Positions 44,880 through 53,993 of a stretch of DNA of 64,000 nucleotides are shown here, one piece after another. A model generated the notes under the pieces. That model saw only the letters and a program-made list of their open reading frames with translations. It was not told where the DNA came from and searched no databases. Origin of the DNA: Streptomyces sp. CBMA152 (GTDB lineage Bacteria > Actinomycetota > Actinomycetes > Streptomycetales > Streptomycetaceae); the NCBI RefSeq assembly GCF_014596475.1, contig NZ_MECJ01000006.1, forward strand, positions 186,001-250,000. Reading direction: 5' to 3'. Numbering within the stretch: position 1 is the first letter of the stretch; each line of letters begins with the position of its first letter. The position numbers were made by a program, and so were the translations under genes.

Positions 44880-46045
44880 CAGCTGCCCGACAGAAGATCA
44901 CCGCCGAGGCGCGCCGCGCCCGCCTCGGTCCCCGCCATCTGCTCACCCCCGGGACCCGGGCGGACACCCCGGAGGCGGTCGCGGACGCGCTGGTGGCGCT
45001 GCACGCCACCGACCCCGCCACGGTCTATCTGTCCGTGGCCGCCCGTATGAGGACCGCGTCCGTCGCGGAGCTGGAGCGCGCTCTGTACGAGGACCACTCG
45101 CTGGTACGGATGCTGTGCATGCGCCGCACGATGTTCGTGCTGCCGACGGCGTTCGCCCCGGTGGCGGACGCGGCGGCCGCCCGGTCCGTCGCCGTCCGGG
45201 AGCGCAAGAACCTGGCGAAGGTGATCGAGGAGCAACTGGGCCTCGACGGCAAGTGGTTCGCCGCCACCCAGGAGGCCGTGCTGGCGGCGCTTACGGCCCG
45301 GGGCGAGGCGACGGCGTCCCAAGTGGCCCACGACGTCCCCGACTTGCAGCGTCAGATCGTCATGGCCGAGGGCAAGCCGTACGAGGCGAGGCCGCGCATC
45401 ACGAGCCGCTTCCTCGGTGTGCTGGCCGCCGAGGGCCTTATCCGGCGCGGCCGCCCGCTCGGCAGTTGGGCCTCCAGCCAGTTCCGCTGGACGGTCGCCG
45501 AGCCGCACCCCGACCTCCCCGTCGACGAGGCCAGGACCGAGCTGGTCGCCCGCTACCTCGACGCGTTCGGACCGGCCACCACCGAGGACGTGAAGTGGTG
45601 GACGGGCTGGACGCTGACCGAGACCCGCAAGGCCCTGGCCGGCACCGACGCGGTGGCCGTCGACCTGGACGAGGGCCCCGGCCATGTCCTGCCCCACCAG
45701 CTGGACGCGCCGCCCGCGCCCGAGCCCTGGGCCGCGCTGCTCCCCGCCCTCGACCCGACCCCGATGGGCTGGCGCCACCGCGACTGGTACCTCGACACCG
45801 ACCACAAGGCCGAACTCTTCGACAAGACCGGCAACATCGGCCCCTCGGTGTGGTGGAACGGCCGTATCGTCGGCGGCTGGGCGCAGCGCCCGGACGGTGA
45901 GATCGTCACGGAGGTGTTCACGGATGTGGGCGCCGCAGCACGCCGGGCCGTCGACGCCGAGGCCGCCCGGATGGCGGAGTTCTTCGGGGACGTACGCATC
46001 CGCCCGAGCTTCCGCACCCCACTGGAGCGGCGGCTCTCGGCGTAG
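44876..46045 (+). CDS. Winged-helix DNA glycosylase-like protein (HTH_42/AlkZ family)
   Basis: 389 residues, GTG start inside the preceding stop. The family is recognised by ARRARLGPRHLL, VALHATDPATVYLSVAARM, MLCMRRTMFVLP and the later ITSRFLGVLAAEGLI...GSWASSQFRW winged-helix segments. Relatives AlkX/AlkZ (YcaQ) excise bulky or crosslinked bases such as azinomycin- and mustard-type adducts, and some occur as self-resistance enzymes near biosynthetic clusters. It lies just left of the polyketide genes, but a direct link is unproven. Confidence 0.85.
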   Translation: MTAARQKITAEARRARLGPRHLLTPGTRADTPEAVADALVALHATDPATVYLSVAARMRTASVAELERALYEDHSLVRMLCMRRTMFVLPTAFAPVADAAAARSVAVRERKNLAKVIEEQLGLDGKWFAATQEAVLAALTARGEATASQVAHDVPDLQRQIVMAEGKPYEARPRITSRFLGVLAAEGLIRRGRPLGSWASSQFRWTVAEPHPDLPVDEARTELVARYLDAFGPATTEDVKWWTGWTLTETRKALAGTDAVAVDLDEGPGHVLPHQLDAPPAPEPWAALLPALDPTPMGWRHRDWYLDTDHKAELFDKTGNIGPSVWWNGRIVGGWAQRPDGEIVTEVFTDVGAAARRAVDAEAARMAEFFGDVRIRPSFRTPLERRLSA

Positions 46046-46060
46046 GGCCGATCGGAGGCG

Positions 46061-46423
46061 TCAGATCAGCCGGGACCGGATCAGGAACCGCACCCCTTCC
46101 GGCGCTTCGAGCGAGAACCCGCTGCCGCGTCCCTCCACCACGTCGACGATCAGCCGGGTGTGCTGCCACACCTCCTGCTGGCTCGCCGAGATCCAGAAGG
46201 AGACGGGCTCCTCGACCCCGTCGACGTGCAGCGATTCGAGGAGTACATCCGAGCCGCCCGTACGGAACTCGCCGTCCGGGTAGCACATGGGCGCGCTGCC
46301 GTCGCAGCAGCCGCCCGACTGATGGAACATCAGCGGACCGTGGACCGCCCGCAGCCGCCGCACCAGCTCGGCGGCCGCGGGCGTCAACTCCACCCGCGCG
46401 TGAGTCTCGGACATGGGCACCAC
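46061..46423 (-). CDS. DUF779 family protein
   Basis: 120 residues. The Cys-rich core MFHQSGGCCDGSAPMCYPDGEF and SFWISASQQEVWQHTRLIVDV are diagnostic of DUF779, often encoded beside aldehyde dehydrogenase genes; no such gene is adjacent here. Possibly metal-binding. Convergent with the glycosylase-like gene, 15 bp apart. Confidence 0.88.
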   Translation of the reverse strand: MVPMSETHARVELTPAAAELVRRLRAVHGPLMFHQSGGCCDGSAPMCYPDGEFRTGGSDVLLESLHVDGVEEPVSFWISASQQEVWQHTRLIVDVVEGRGSGFSLEAPEGVRFLIRSRLI

Positions 46424-46514
46424 GCCCTTCGGTAGGCGAGTACGGGGGGCACGTGACCGCCCAAGTCAGGTAAGCAGGTGGGGGGTTGCGGGGACGTTGC
46501 AGTGATGCCCGGGC

Positions 46515-47135
46515 TCAGGCCGTCGCCGCGCGGCGGGCCAGGATGCCCACCGCCGCGCGGTTGAGGGTGCGGCCGCGTACGTCGAGGGTGACGTCCGCGA
46601 AGCCCGCCTCGACGAGTTCGTCGTGGAGTTGTTCGGGGCTGGTGTTCATGGTGTGGCGGTGGTGGACGATCACCAGGACACCGCCGGGGCGCAGCACGCG
46701 CTGGAGTTCCTTGTAGGCGGCCTGGCGGTCCCAGAGGGTCACGTTGTTGACGGAGATCGCCGAGTCCACCGACGCGTCGGGCAGGCCGGTGCTGTCCGCG
46801 GTTCCCTCGCGCAGGGTGGCATGGCCGGTGGCCAGGTGCAGGGCGCAGCGTTCACGGGCCAGGGCGCGCATGGTGTCGGACGGGTCGACGCCGATCGCCC
46901 GGCCGCCGGGGGCGACCGCCTCGGCGGCGAGCGCGAGCCCGACCCCGGGGCCGGGGCCGATCTCCAGGACCTGCTTCCCGGGGGCGAGCTCGGCGTGCTC
47001 GACCGCCCACGCCTCCTGTTCCGCGTTGCCGCGCGACATGATGGCGCCTCCGATCAGACCGGGTATGCCCCGCGGCCGGCCGAAGATCGGGTCGAGGATC
47101 TGCAGGAGCAGAGAGTTCATCTGGTCGGCGTCCAA
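46515..47135 (-). CDS. Class I SAM-dependent methyltransferase
   Basis: 206 residues (TTG start; ATG 47120 is an alternative). SAM-binding motif VLEIGPGPGVGLALAAE, the acidic IGVDPSDTMR, and motif III ELQRVLRPGGVLVIVHH are clear. It is divergent from the first gene of the polyketide cluster across 220 bp. It may be a tailoring O- or C-methyltransferase at the cluster edge or an unrelated enzyme; the substrate cannot be read from the sequence. Confidence 0.83.
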   Translation of the reverse strand: MDADQMNSLLLQILDPIFGRPRGIPGLIGGAIMSRGNAEQEAWAVEHAELAPGKQVLEIGPGPGVGLALAAEAVAPGGRAIGVDPSDTMRALARERCALHLATGHATLREGTADSTGLPDASVDSAISVNNVTLWDRQAAYKELQRVLRPGGVLVIVHHRHTMNTSPEQLHDELVEAGFADVTLDVRGRTLNRAAVGILARRAATA

Positions 47136-47355
47136 TCCATGGAGAGCAGACGGGGGAAGAGCTGCGTCGGATGGTCTTTTCCGGACCTAGAGGATCGCTG
47201 GAGAGCGGCGCCGTCGCGGTCGAGGAGCCCGCCGACCACCTCTCGCGGCGCACCCCGCGCCTCAGCCGTACGTCCAGCAGAGCTCGACCGGTGGTCGAGG
47301 CCGCGCGCTGACGGTGACGGGCACATCGGACGGGCCCATCGACAGAAGGTGCGTT

Positions 47356-47613
47356 ATGAGCGGGTTCACTCTCACCGAATTCCGGAAGATCGTGGAGCTC
47401 TGCTTCGACGGGGCGGACGCCGCCGCGCTGGACGAGTCGGTCCTGGAGACGGAGTTCGGCGACCTCGGCTACGACTCCCTCGTCGTGTACGAGATCGCCA
47501 TGCGGGTGCAGGACGACTACCACGTCACCATCCCGGACGAGGCGCTCGACGAACTGCGGACCCCGGGTTCCCTCATCGCCTACGTAGCCACCCGGATCCC
47601 GGCGGACCGGTGA
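47356..47613 (+). CDS. Acyl carrier protein 1 of the type II polyketide synthase
   Basis: 85 residues. The phosphopantetheine attachment motif is GYDSL with Ser41, in an ACP-like helical frame ([13 protein letters not shown], then [18 protein letters not shown]). ACP1 stands before the ketosynthase pair, whereas the usual position, after the chain-length factor, is taken by a second ACP at 50202. Two ACPs suggest separate handling of starter and extender units. Confidence 0.9.
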   Translation: MSGFTLTEFRKIVELCFDGADAAALDESVLETEFGDLGYDSLVVYEIAMRVQDDYHVTIPDEALDELRTPGSLIAYVATRIPADR

Positions 47614-47641
47614 TCCCCACGCCTTGCGAGGAGTTGCTCCA

Positions 47642-48901
47642 GTGAGCCGAAGTGTCGCCATCACCGGCATCGGGGTCGTGGCCCCCGGAGGTATCGGGCG
47701 GAAGGCGTTCTGGGATCTGCTGATCTCCGGGCGGTCGGCCAGCCGCACCATCTCGTTCTTCGATCCGACCCGCTTCCGCTCCCAGATGGCGGCAGAAGTG
47801 GACTTCGTCCCCGAGCGGTACGGGCTTTCGCCGCGTGAGATCCGGCGGCTGGACCGCGCCGCCCAGTTCGCCGTGGTGAGCGCGCGTGAGTGCCTCGCCG
47901 ACAGCGGTCTGGAGTTCGCCGCGCTCGACCCCGAGCGCGTCGGTGTCAGCGTGGGCAGCGCCGTCGGGGGCACCACCAGTCTGGAGCGCGAGTATCTGGT
48001 GCTCAGCGACAGCGGGCGGCAGTGGGAGGTGGACGGCTCGTATCTCTCGCCGCATCTCTTCGACGCCTTCGTGCCCAGTTCGCTGGCGGCCGAGGTCGCG
48101 GCGCTGGTGGGCGCCGAGGGCCCGGCCGCCGTGGTCTCCACCGGCTGCACCTCGGGGCTCGACTCCGTGGGGTACGCGCGCGACCTCATCGCGGAGGGCC
48201 GCGCCGATGTGATGCTCGCGGGCGGTACGGACACACCGATCTCGCCCATCGCAGCCGCCTGCTTCGACGCCATCAAGGCGACCTCGCCGCGCAATTCGGA
48301 CCCGGAGCACGCCTCCCGGCCCTTCGACCGCACCCGGGACGGCTTCGTCCTGGCCGAGGGCGCCGCCATGCTCGTACTGGAGGAGCTGGAACACGCCCGG
48401 GCCCGGGGCGCGCACATATACGGCCTGGTCTCCGGCTACGCCTCGCGCTGCAACGCGTACCACATGACCGGGCTCAAGCCGGACGGGCGCGAGATGAGCG
48501 AGGCGATCACGGCGGCGCTCACCGAGGCGCGGCTGCCGGGCGACGCGGTGGACTACATCAACGCCCATGGTTCGGGCACCAAGCAGAACGACCGCCATGA
48601 GACGGCCGCGTTCAAACGGGCCCTGGGCGAGCACGCCTATCGGACGCCGGTCAGCTCCATCAAGTCGATGGTCGGGCACTCGCTCGGTGCGATCGGCTCG
48701 ATCGAGATCGCCGCCTGCGCGCTCGCGATGGAGTTCTCGGTGGTGCCGCCGACCGCGAACCTGCACGAGGCGGACCCGGAGTGCGACCTCGACTACGTAC
48801 CGAACGAGGCGCGCGAGCGGGCGCTCGACACCGTACTGAGTGTCGGCAGCGGGTTCGGCGGATTCCAGAGCGCGATGATCCTCTCGCGGAGCGCGGCATG
48901 A
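47642..48901 (+). CDS. Type II polyketide ketosynthase alpha subunit (KS-alpha)
   Basis: 419 residues from GTG 47642 with a GAGGAG upstream. Catalytic Cys169 lies in [13 protein letters not shown]; the His residues are in [12 protein letters not shown] and [11 protein letters not shown]. With CLF it forms the heterodimer that condenses malonyl units into the poly-beta-ketone chain. The stop overlaps the CLF start (ATGA), as is usual for these coupled subunits. Confidence 0.95.
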   Translation: MSRSVAITGIGVVAPGGIGRKAFWDLLISGRSASRTISFFDPTRFRSQMAAEVDFVPERYGLSPREIRRLDRAAQFAVVSARECLADSGLEFAALDPERVGVSVGSAVGGTTSLEREYLVLSDSGRQWEVDGSYLSPHLFDAFVPSSLAAEVAALVGAEGPAAVVSTGCTSGLDSVGYARDLIAEGRADVMLAGGTDTPISPIAAACFDAIKATSPRNSDPEHASRPFDRTRDGFVLAEGAAMLVLEELEHARARGAHIYGLVSGYASRCNAYHMTGLKPDGREMSEAITAALTEARLPGDAVDYINAHGSGTKQNDRHETAAFKRALGEHAYRTPVSSIKSMVGHSLGAIGSIEIAACALAMEFSVVPPTANLHEADPECDLDYVPNEARERALDTVLSVGSGFGGFQSAMILSRSAA

Positions 48902-50205
48902 CGGCGTTGTCCGCGCAGGAGGCGCCTGCGAAGCTCGCCGAGGCCGTCGTCACCGGTATCGGCATCGTCGCCCCCAACGGCCTGGGCACCGAGGCGTGGT
49001 GGAGCGCGACGCTGCGCGGCGAGAGCGGCATTCAGGCGGTCCGCGACTACGACGCCTCCCGCTATCCCTCGCCGCTGGCCGGACTCATCACCGGCTTCGA
49101 CGCGGCCGAGTATCTGCCGGGGCGGCTGCTGCCCCAGACGGACCGCGTCACCCGGCTCGCTCTCGCGGCCGCCGACTGGGCTCTGGAGGACTCGGGCGCG
49201 GACCCGTCGGCACTGCCCGAGTACGCCACGGGTGTGGTGACGTCCAACGCCACGGGCGGATTCGCCTTCACCCACCGCGAGATCCGCAAACTGTGGACCC
49301 GGGGCCCGCAACACGTCAGCGTCTACGAGTCGTTCGCATGGTTCTACGCCGCCAACACCGGCCAGATCTCGATACGTCACGGGCTGCGCGGCCCCAGCAG
49401 CGTCCTCGTCGCCGAACAGGCCGGCGGGCTCGACGCCCTCGGCCACGCCCGCCGCACCCTGCGCAAGGGCTCGGCCCTCGTGGTCTCCGGAGGCGTCGAG
49501 TCCGCGCTCGACCCCTGGGGGTTCGTGGCGCACCATTCCAGCGGACGCCTGACGCGCTCCCGCGATCCGCGCCGCGCCTATCTGCCTTTCGACGCGGCCG
49601 CCACCGGACACGTGCCCGGCGAGGGCGGCGCGATCCTCGTCGTCGAGGACGCCGCACAGGCCCGCGCCAGAGGCGCCCACCAGGTGTACGGGCGCCTCGC
49701 GGGCCACGCTTCCACCTTCGACCCGCGCCCCGGCTCGGGCCGCCCGCCGGGGCTGGCCAGGGCGGCCCGCCTCGCGCTCGACGACGCCGGGCTCGGTCCT
49801 GGCGACATCGACGTGGTGTTCGCCGACGCGGCAGGCGTGCCCGCGCTCGACGACGCGGAGGCGGCCGCCATCGAGTCCGTCTTCGGCCCGTACGGCGTTC
49901 CCGTCACCGCGCCCAAGACCCTCACCGGGCGGCTCGCGGGCGGCGGCCCGCCGCTGGACGTGGCGGCGGCGCTGCTCGCCGTACGCGACGGGGTGATCCC
50001 GCCGACCGCCCACGTCGAGCGGCCCGTCCCCGGCCACCGCCTCGACCTGGTACGGGGCGGACCCCGGGACGCCCGCGTGCGCGCGGCGCTCGTCCTGGCC
50101 CGGGGACACGGCGGATTCAACGCGGCCCTGGTGGTCACCGCACCCCAGGACCGGCCCGAGCACCCGGACAACGACCGGCGATCACGAGAGGCGGCCCCCG
50201 CATGA
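48898..50205 (+). CDS. Chain length factor (KS-beta)
   Basis: 435 residues, homologous to KS-alpha but with Gln174 in [13 protein letters not shown] at the position of the active-site Cys, the hallmark of CLF, which primes by decarboxylation and sets chain length. The C-terminal tail is extended and charged. Coupled by overlaps to KS-alpha before it and ACP2 after it. Chain length cannot be deduced safely by eye. Confidence 0.95.
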   Translation: MTALSAQEAPAKLAEAVVTGIGIVAPNGLGTEAWWSATLRGESGIQAVRDYDASRYPSPLAGLITGFDAAEYLPGRLLPQTDRVTRLALAAADWALEDSGADPSALPEYATGVVTSNATGGFAFTHREIRKLWTRGPQHVSVYESFAWFYAANTGQISIRHGLRGPSSVLVAEQAGGLDALGHARRTLRKGSALVVSGGVESALDPWGFVAHHSSGRLTRSRDPRRAYLPFDAAATGHVPGEGGAILVVEDAAQARARGAHQVYGRLAGHASTFDPRPGSGRPPGLARAARLALDDAGLGPGDIDVVFADAAGVPALDDAEAAAIESVFGPYGVPVTAPKTLTGRLAGGGPPLDVAAALLAVRDGVIPPTAHVERPVPGHRLDLVRGGPRDARVRAALVLARGHGGFNAALVVTAPQDRPEHPDNDRRSREAAPA

Positions 50206-50468
50206 GCGACCTGCACCAGCTGACATTCACCGAACTCAAGCGCATCCTCGTCGAATGCGCAGGTGAGGAGGAGCAGTCCGACCTCACCGAGGAAGCCCTC
50301 GACGCCCTGTTCACCGACCTCGGATACGACTCGCTCGCCGTCCTGGAGACCGCGGCGGAGGTCGGCCGCCGCTATGGGGCCGACCTGAGCGACGAGGACG
50401 TGGCCGGCGCGGACACCCCGCGTGCCTTCCTCCGGCTGGTCAACCAGACCCTGTCCGCCGCGGCCTGA
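50202..50468 (+). CDS. Acyl carrier protein 2 of the type II polyketide synthase
   Basis: 88 residues with GYDSL and the modified Ser44. It sits in the standard place directly after CLF with an ATGA overlap, so it is probably the chain-extending ACP of the minimal synthase. Helices TFTELKRILVECAG and LAVLETAAEVGRRYG fit the ACP fold. Confidence 0.93.
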   Translation: MSDLHQLTFTELKRILVECAGEEEQSDLTEEALDALFTDLGYDSLAVLETAAEVGRRYGADLSDEDVAGADTPRAFLRLVNQTLSAAA

Positions 50469-50481
50469 GAGGACGACGACG

Positions 50482-51273
50482 ATGACCACCGTAACTCCCT
50501 TGTACGGACCGGCACTTGTCACCGGAGCGACGCGCGGGATCGGCCGCTCCGTGACCCGTACCCTCGCGGAACGCGGCCACCCCGTCTTCCTCTGCGCCCG
50601 CGACGAGGCGGCCGTCGCCGCCGAGGTCGACCACCTCACCGAGCGCGGATTCACGGCGGCGGGCGCGGCCTGCGACGTGACCTCGCCCGAGCAGGTACGG
50701 GCCTGGGTGAAGCGGGCCGTCGAACGGTTCGGCCCCGTCCAGGTGCTCGTGAACAACGCGGGCCGCAGCGGCGGGGGCACCACCGCCGAGCTCTCCGACG
50801 AACTGTGGCACGACGTGATCAACACCAACCTGAACAGCGTCTTCCTGGTGACCCGCGAGGTCCTGACGACCGGAGGACTGAGCGGCCGAGCGGGCGGGCG
50901 GGTCATCAACATCGCCTCCACCGGCGGCAAACAGGGCGTCGTGCTCGGCGCCCCCTACTCCGCCTCGAAGCACGGCGTCGTCGGATTCACCAAGGCACTC
51001 GGCCTCGAACTCGCCAGGACCGGCGTCACCGTCAACGCGGTGTGCCCCGGATACGTGGAGACCGAGATGGCGGGCGATGTGCGCCGCCACTACGCCGACC
51101 TGTGGAACGTCACCGAGGACGACGTACTCGCGCGCTTCGAGGCCAAGATCCCGCTCGGCCGCTACACCGAGCCCGACGAGGTGGCCGCCTTCGTCGGATT
51201 CCTGGTCAGCGAACAGGCGGCCGCGATCACCGCACAGGCCCTCAACGTCTGTGGCGGCCTTGGCAACTACTGA
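50482..51273 (+). CDS. Polyketide ketoreductase (ActIII type)
   Basis: 263 residues. An SDR with GATRGIGR cofactor motif, NNAGRSGGG, catalytic YSASK and PGYVETEMAGDVRR, closely resembling C9-ketoreductases of aromatic polyketide pathways. It would reduce the C9 carbonyl of the nascent chain using NADPH and help set first-ring folding. 13 bp after ACP2. Confidence 0.94.
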   Translation: MTTVTPLYGPALVTGATRGIGRSVTRTLAERGHPVFLCARDEAAVAAEVDHLTERGFTAAGAACDVTSPEQVRAWVKRAVERFGPVQVLVNNAGRSGGGTTAELSDELWHDVINTNLNSVFLVTREVLTTGGLSGRAGGRVINIASTGGKQGVVLGAPYSASKHGVVGFTKALGLELARTGVTVNAVCPGYVETEMAGDVRRHYADLWNVTEDDVLARFEAKIPLGRYTEPDEVAAFVGFLVSEQAAAITAQALNVCGGLGNY

Positions 51274-51292
51274 GGCTCAGGAGGAGTCGAGC

Positions 51293-52315
51293 ATGTCGAT
51301 CGAGTCAGCCGTCGAGCCCGCCGGGCTGCGCCGCACGGCCAAACCCCTGCGCAGTGCCGAGCACCGCGCGGAGCTCGCCGCACCCGCGCGCCGCGCTTTC
51401 CAACTGGTCGCCGACGTCACCCGCTGGCCGGTGCTGTTCCCGCCCTGCCTCGCGGCCCGCGTCCTGGAATGCGACCGGGACTCCGAACGCATCCGGCTGT
51501 GGGCCATCGTCGGTACGGACGTGCGCAGTTGGACGTCACTGCGCCTCCTCGACGAGGAGCGGCTGCGCGTCGACTTCCGCCAGGAGACGCCGAGCCCGCC
51601 CGTCGACTGGATGAGCGGCCACTGGCACTTCGAGGAGACGGCCGCGTACCGGTCACGCCTGGTGCTGGGCCACGAGTGGTCGGTGTCGGGGGACCCGGGG
51701 GAGGAACGGCGTATCGCCGAGGCCCTGGACCGCAACAGTCGGTCGGAGATCGCGGCCGTTGCCCAATGGGCCGAACTCCCTTACAGCACGGATGAGTTGG
51801 TGTTCTCCGTCAGCGACGAGACAGTGATCAACAGCTCGCCGCACGAGGTGTACGACTTCCTGTACCGGGCCGACCTGTGGCCCGAGCGGGTGGCGCATGT
51901 CGCGGGGCTCGATCTGGAGGAGACCGCAGACGCGGATGCCGACGGGGCGCTTGTGCAGACCCTCGACATGAAGACCAGGACCGACGACGGTTCGGTGCAC
52001 GCCACCCAGTCGGTTCGGCTCTGCTTCCCCGACGAGCGCATCGCGTACAAGCAGACGACCGTGCCGCGCGGACTGCGCGGGCACAGTGGGGAGTGGGTGA
52101 TCACCCCGGTGGCGGACGGCACCCGGGTCACCGCCCGCCACCAGGTGGCGCTCGACCCGGCGGCGGTGGAGGAGGCGTTCGGGCCCGGCACCTCGTTGGC
52201 CGAGGCACGGCGGCGGGCCGGGGCGCTCCTGAGCGGCAACAGTATGCGTACGCTCGAAAGCTGCCGCCGTCATACCGAGAGCGGGTCGGCCGTGGCGGGA
52301 GGCGGGGCGCGATGA
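51293..52315 (+). CDS. Di-domain aromatase/cyclase (ActVII type)
   Basis: 340 residues comprising two START/Bet v1-like halves (about 25-170 and 185-330), each beginning with the typical SAEHRAELAAPARRAFQLVADVTRWPVLFPP or SDETVINSSPHEVYDFLYRADLWPERV. Di-domain enzymes act on C9-reduced chains to cyclise and aromatise the first ring. CAGGAGGAG precedes the ATG. Confidence 0.93.
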   Translation: MSIESAVEPAGLRRTAKPLRSAEHRAELAAPARRAFQLVADVTRWPVLFPPCLAARVLECDRDSERIRLWAIVGTDVRSWTSLRLLDEERLRVDFRQETPSPPVDWMSGHWHFEETAAYRSRLVLGHEWSVSGDPGEERRIAEALDRNSRSEIAAVAQWAELPYSTDELVFSVSDETVINSSPHEVYDFLYRADLWPERVAHVAGLDLEETADADADGALVQTLDMKTRTDDGSVHATQSVRLCFPDERIAYKQTTVPRGLRGHSGEWVITPVADGTRVTARHQVALDPAAVEEAFGPGTSLAEARRRAGALLSGNSMRTLESCRRHTESGSAVAGGGAR

Positions 52316-53259
52316 CGCAGGCCGTGCTGCCGCAGAGCACGCTGCCGGGGCCCGCCCGGATGCTGGAGGTCGCGGACGGTGTCCACGCGTATATCCAGGA
52401 GCCGGGCGGCTGGTGCCTGAACAACGCGGGGGTGCTGCTCGACGGGAACCGAGGACCGGTGGTCGTCGACACGGCGGCGACCGAGGCCCGCGCGCTCGCC
52501 CTGCGTGCGGAGATCGGGAAACTCACCGCACGGCCGCCCCGGCTGCTGGTCAACACCCACTTCCACGGTGACCACTGCTTCGGCAACGCGCTGGTCGCCG
52601 GCCCGGAGACGACGATCCTCGCGCACGAACTGGCCCGCGTCGAAATGGCCGGTGCCGGGCTCGGGCTCATGGGGCTGTGGCCGGACGTCGAGTGGGGCGG
52701 TATCGAACTGCGGCTGCCGGACCAGACGTACGACGGTGGCCGGATGGTCCTCCACCTCGGGACCCGCACGGTCGAGCTGCTGTATGTGGGGCCCGCGCAC
52801 ACCACCAACGACACCGTGGTGTGGCTGCCCGAGGAACGGGTGCTGTTCGCGGGCGATGTGCTGATGCCGGGCTGCACACCGTTCCTGCTCATGGGATCGC
52901 TGCACGGGTATTTACGGACCATCGAGCGGCTGCGCGCCCTCGGGCCCCGGGTCATCGTCGGTGGCCATGGGCCGGTCTGTGGTCCGGAGATCCTCGACGA
53001 GACGGCCGGGTATCTGCGCTGGCTGCGCCGGACCGCCGAGGAAACCCTCGCCGCCGGACTCGACCCGATCGAAGCGGCACTCGGACTCGGATCCCATCCG
53101 TACGTGGAGTGGCAGGACCCCGAGCGCCTGGTGGGGAATCTGCACCGGGCGTATGTGGAGCTGCGCGGCGGGGCCGAGGGTGAAACCCTCGACGCGGTCG
53201 GGATCTTCGGCGAAATGGTGGAGTTCAACGGCGGTCGGCTGCCCGCCTGTTACGCGTGA
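52312..53259 (+). CDS. Metallo-beta-lactamase-fold polyketide cyclase (ActIV type)
   Basis: 315 residues. The metal site NTHFHGDHCFGN gives H83, H85, D87 and H88, with further ligands in FAGDVLMPG and VGGHGPVCG. In benzoisochromanequinone pathways this fold performs second-ring cyclisation and thioester release. Codon 201 is TTA (52912-52914), so its translation should depend on the bldA tRNA. Overlaps the aromatase stop and the next start by four bases each. Confidence 0.88.
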   Translation: MTQAVLPQSTLPGPARMLEVADGVHAYIQEPGGWCLNNAGVLLDGNRGPVVVDTAATEARALALRAEIGKLTARPPRLLVNTHFHGDHCFGNALVAGPETTILAHELARVEMAGAGLGLMGLWPDVEWGGIELRLPDQTYDGGRMVLHLGTRTVELLYVGPAHTTNDTVVWLPEERVLFAGDVLMPGCTPFLLMGSLHGYLRTIERLRALGPRVIVGGHGPVCGPEILDETAGYLRWLRRTAEETLAAGLDPIEAALGLGSHPYVEWQDPERLVGNLHRAYVELRGGAEGETLDAVGIFGEMVEFNGGRLPACYA

Positions 53260-53993
53260 TCGAGGAGCTGGTGCCCGGGTGGGCGCGGGCGGCCGAGGTG
53301 TTCTCGGACCCGCCCGGCACCGCGCCCCACCCGGCCGAGCTGCGGTTTCTGCCGCCCGGCGCGGTGGAGCGGCGACGCCGGGAGTTCGCCACCGGGCGCG
53401 CCTGCGCCCGCCGCGCCCTGGCCGCACTCGGCGCCCCCGCACACGGCCCGCTGCCCCGCGACGCGCGGGGCGCACCCGTGTGGCCGGACGGCACACTCGG
53501 CAGCATCACGCACTGCACCGGGTACCGCGCGGCCGTGGCGGCGCGCGCGGGGGAGGCGTTGGCACTCGGCATCGACGCGGAACGGCGGGCCTGGCCGCTC
53601 TCGAAACGGGCGACCAACGCCATCACAACGGAGTGGGAAGCCCATCAACTACTCGCGCTGCAAGGGGAGTTGGGGCCTCCCTGGTCGACGCTGTTGTTCA
53701 GCGCCAAGGAGGCCGTCTACAAGGCCTGGCACCCCCACGCCCGGCGCCCCTTGTCCTTCCGGGACGCCGAGGTGCGGATCCAGCCCGTCGACGAGGGAGG
53801 CGGTGTGCTCGCCGTCCGCCCGACCCGCCTCGCACTTCCGGAGCTGAGTGGTGGCTATCGCTTCGACGACGGGCTGTTGGTGACGGTCGTACACCGGGGG
53901 CTCACCCGTCCAGTACGGTCAGCGCCTCCTCGAATGCCGTCAGATCCGCAGGCCCACCGGTCTCCCGTACCGGAGCGAGCAGCGGCACGATGA
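53256..53993 (+). CDS. 4'-phosphopantetheinyl transferase (EntD/Sfp type)
   Basis: 245 residues from GTG 53256. The Mg/CoA motifs GIDAE and FSAKEAVYKAW, plus RACARRALAALG near the start, identify an EntD-like transferase that would load the ACPs with phosphopantetheine. Its last ~30 codons overlap by 92 bp, tail to tail, the end of the acyltransferase gene, and that tail is Arg/Pro-rich beyond the fold. Confidence 0.92.
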   Translation: MIEELVPGWARAAEVFSDPPGTAPHPAELRFLPPGAVERRRREFATGRACARRALAALGAPAHGPLPRDARGAPVWPDGTLGSITHCTGYRAAVAARAGEALALGIDAERRAWPLSKRATNAITTEWEAHQLLALQGELGPPWSTLLFSAKEAVYKAWHPHARRPLSFRDAEVRIQPVDEGGGVLAVRPTRLALPELSGGYRFDDGLLVTVVHRGLTRPVRSAPPRMPSDPQAHRSPVPERAAAR

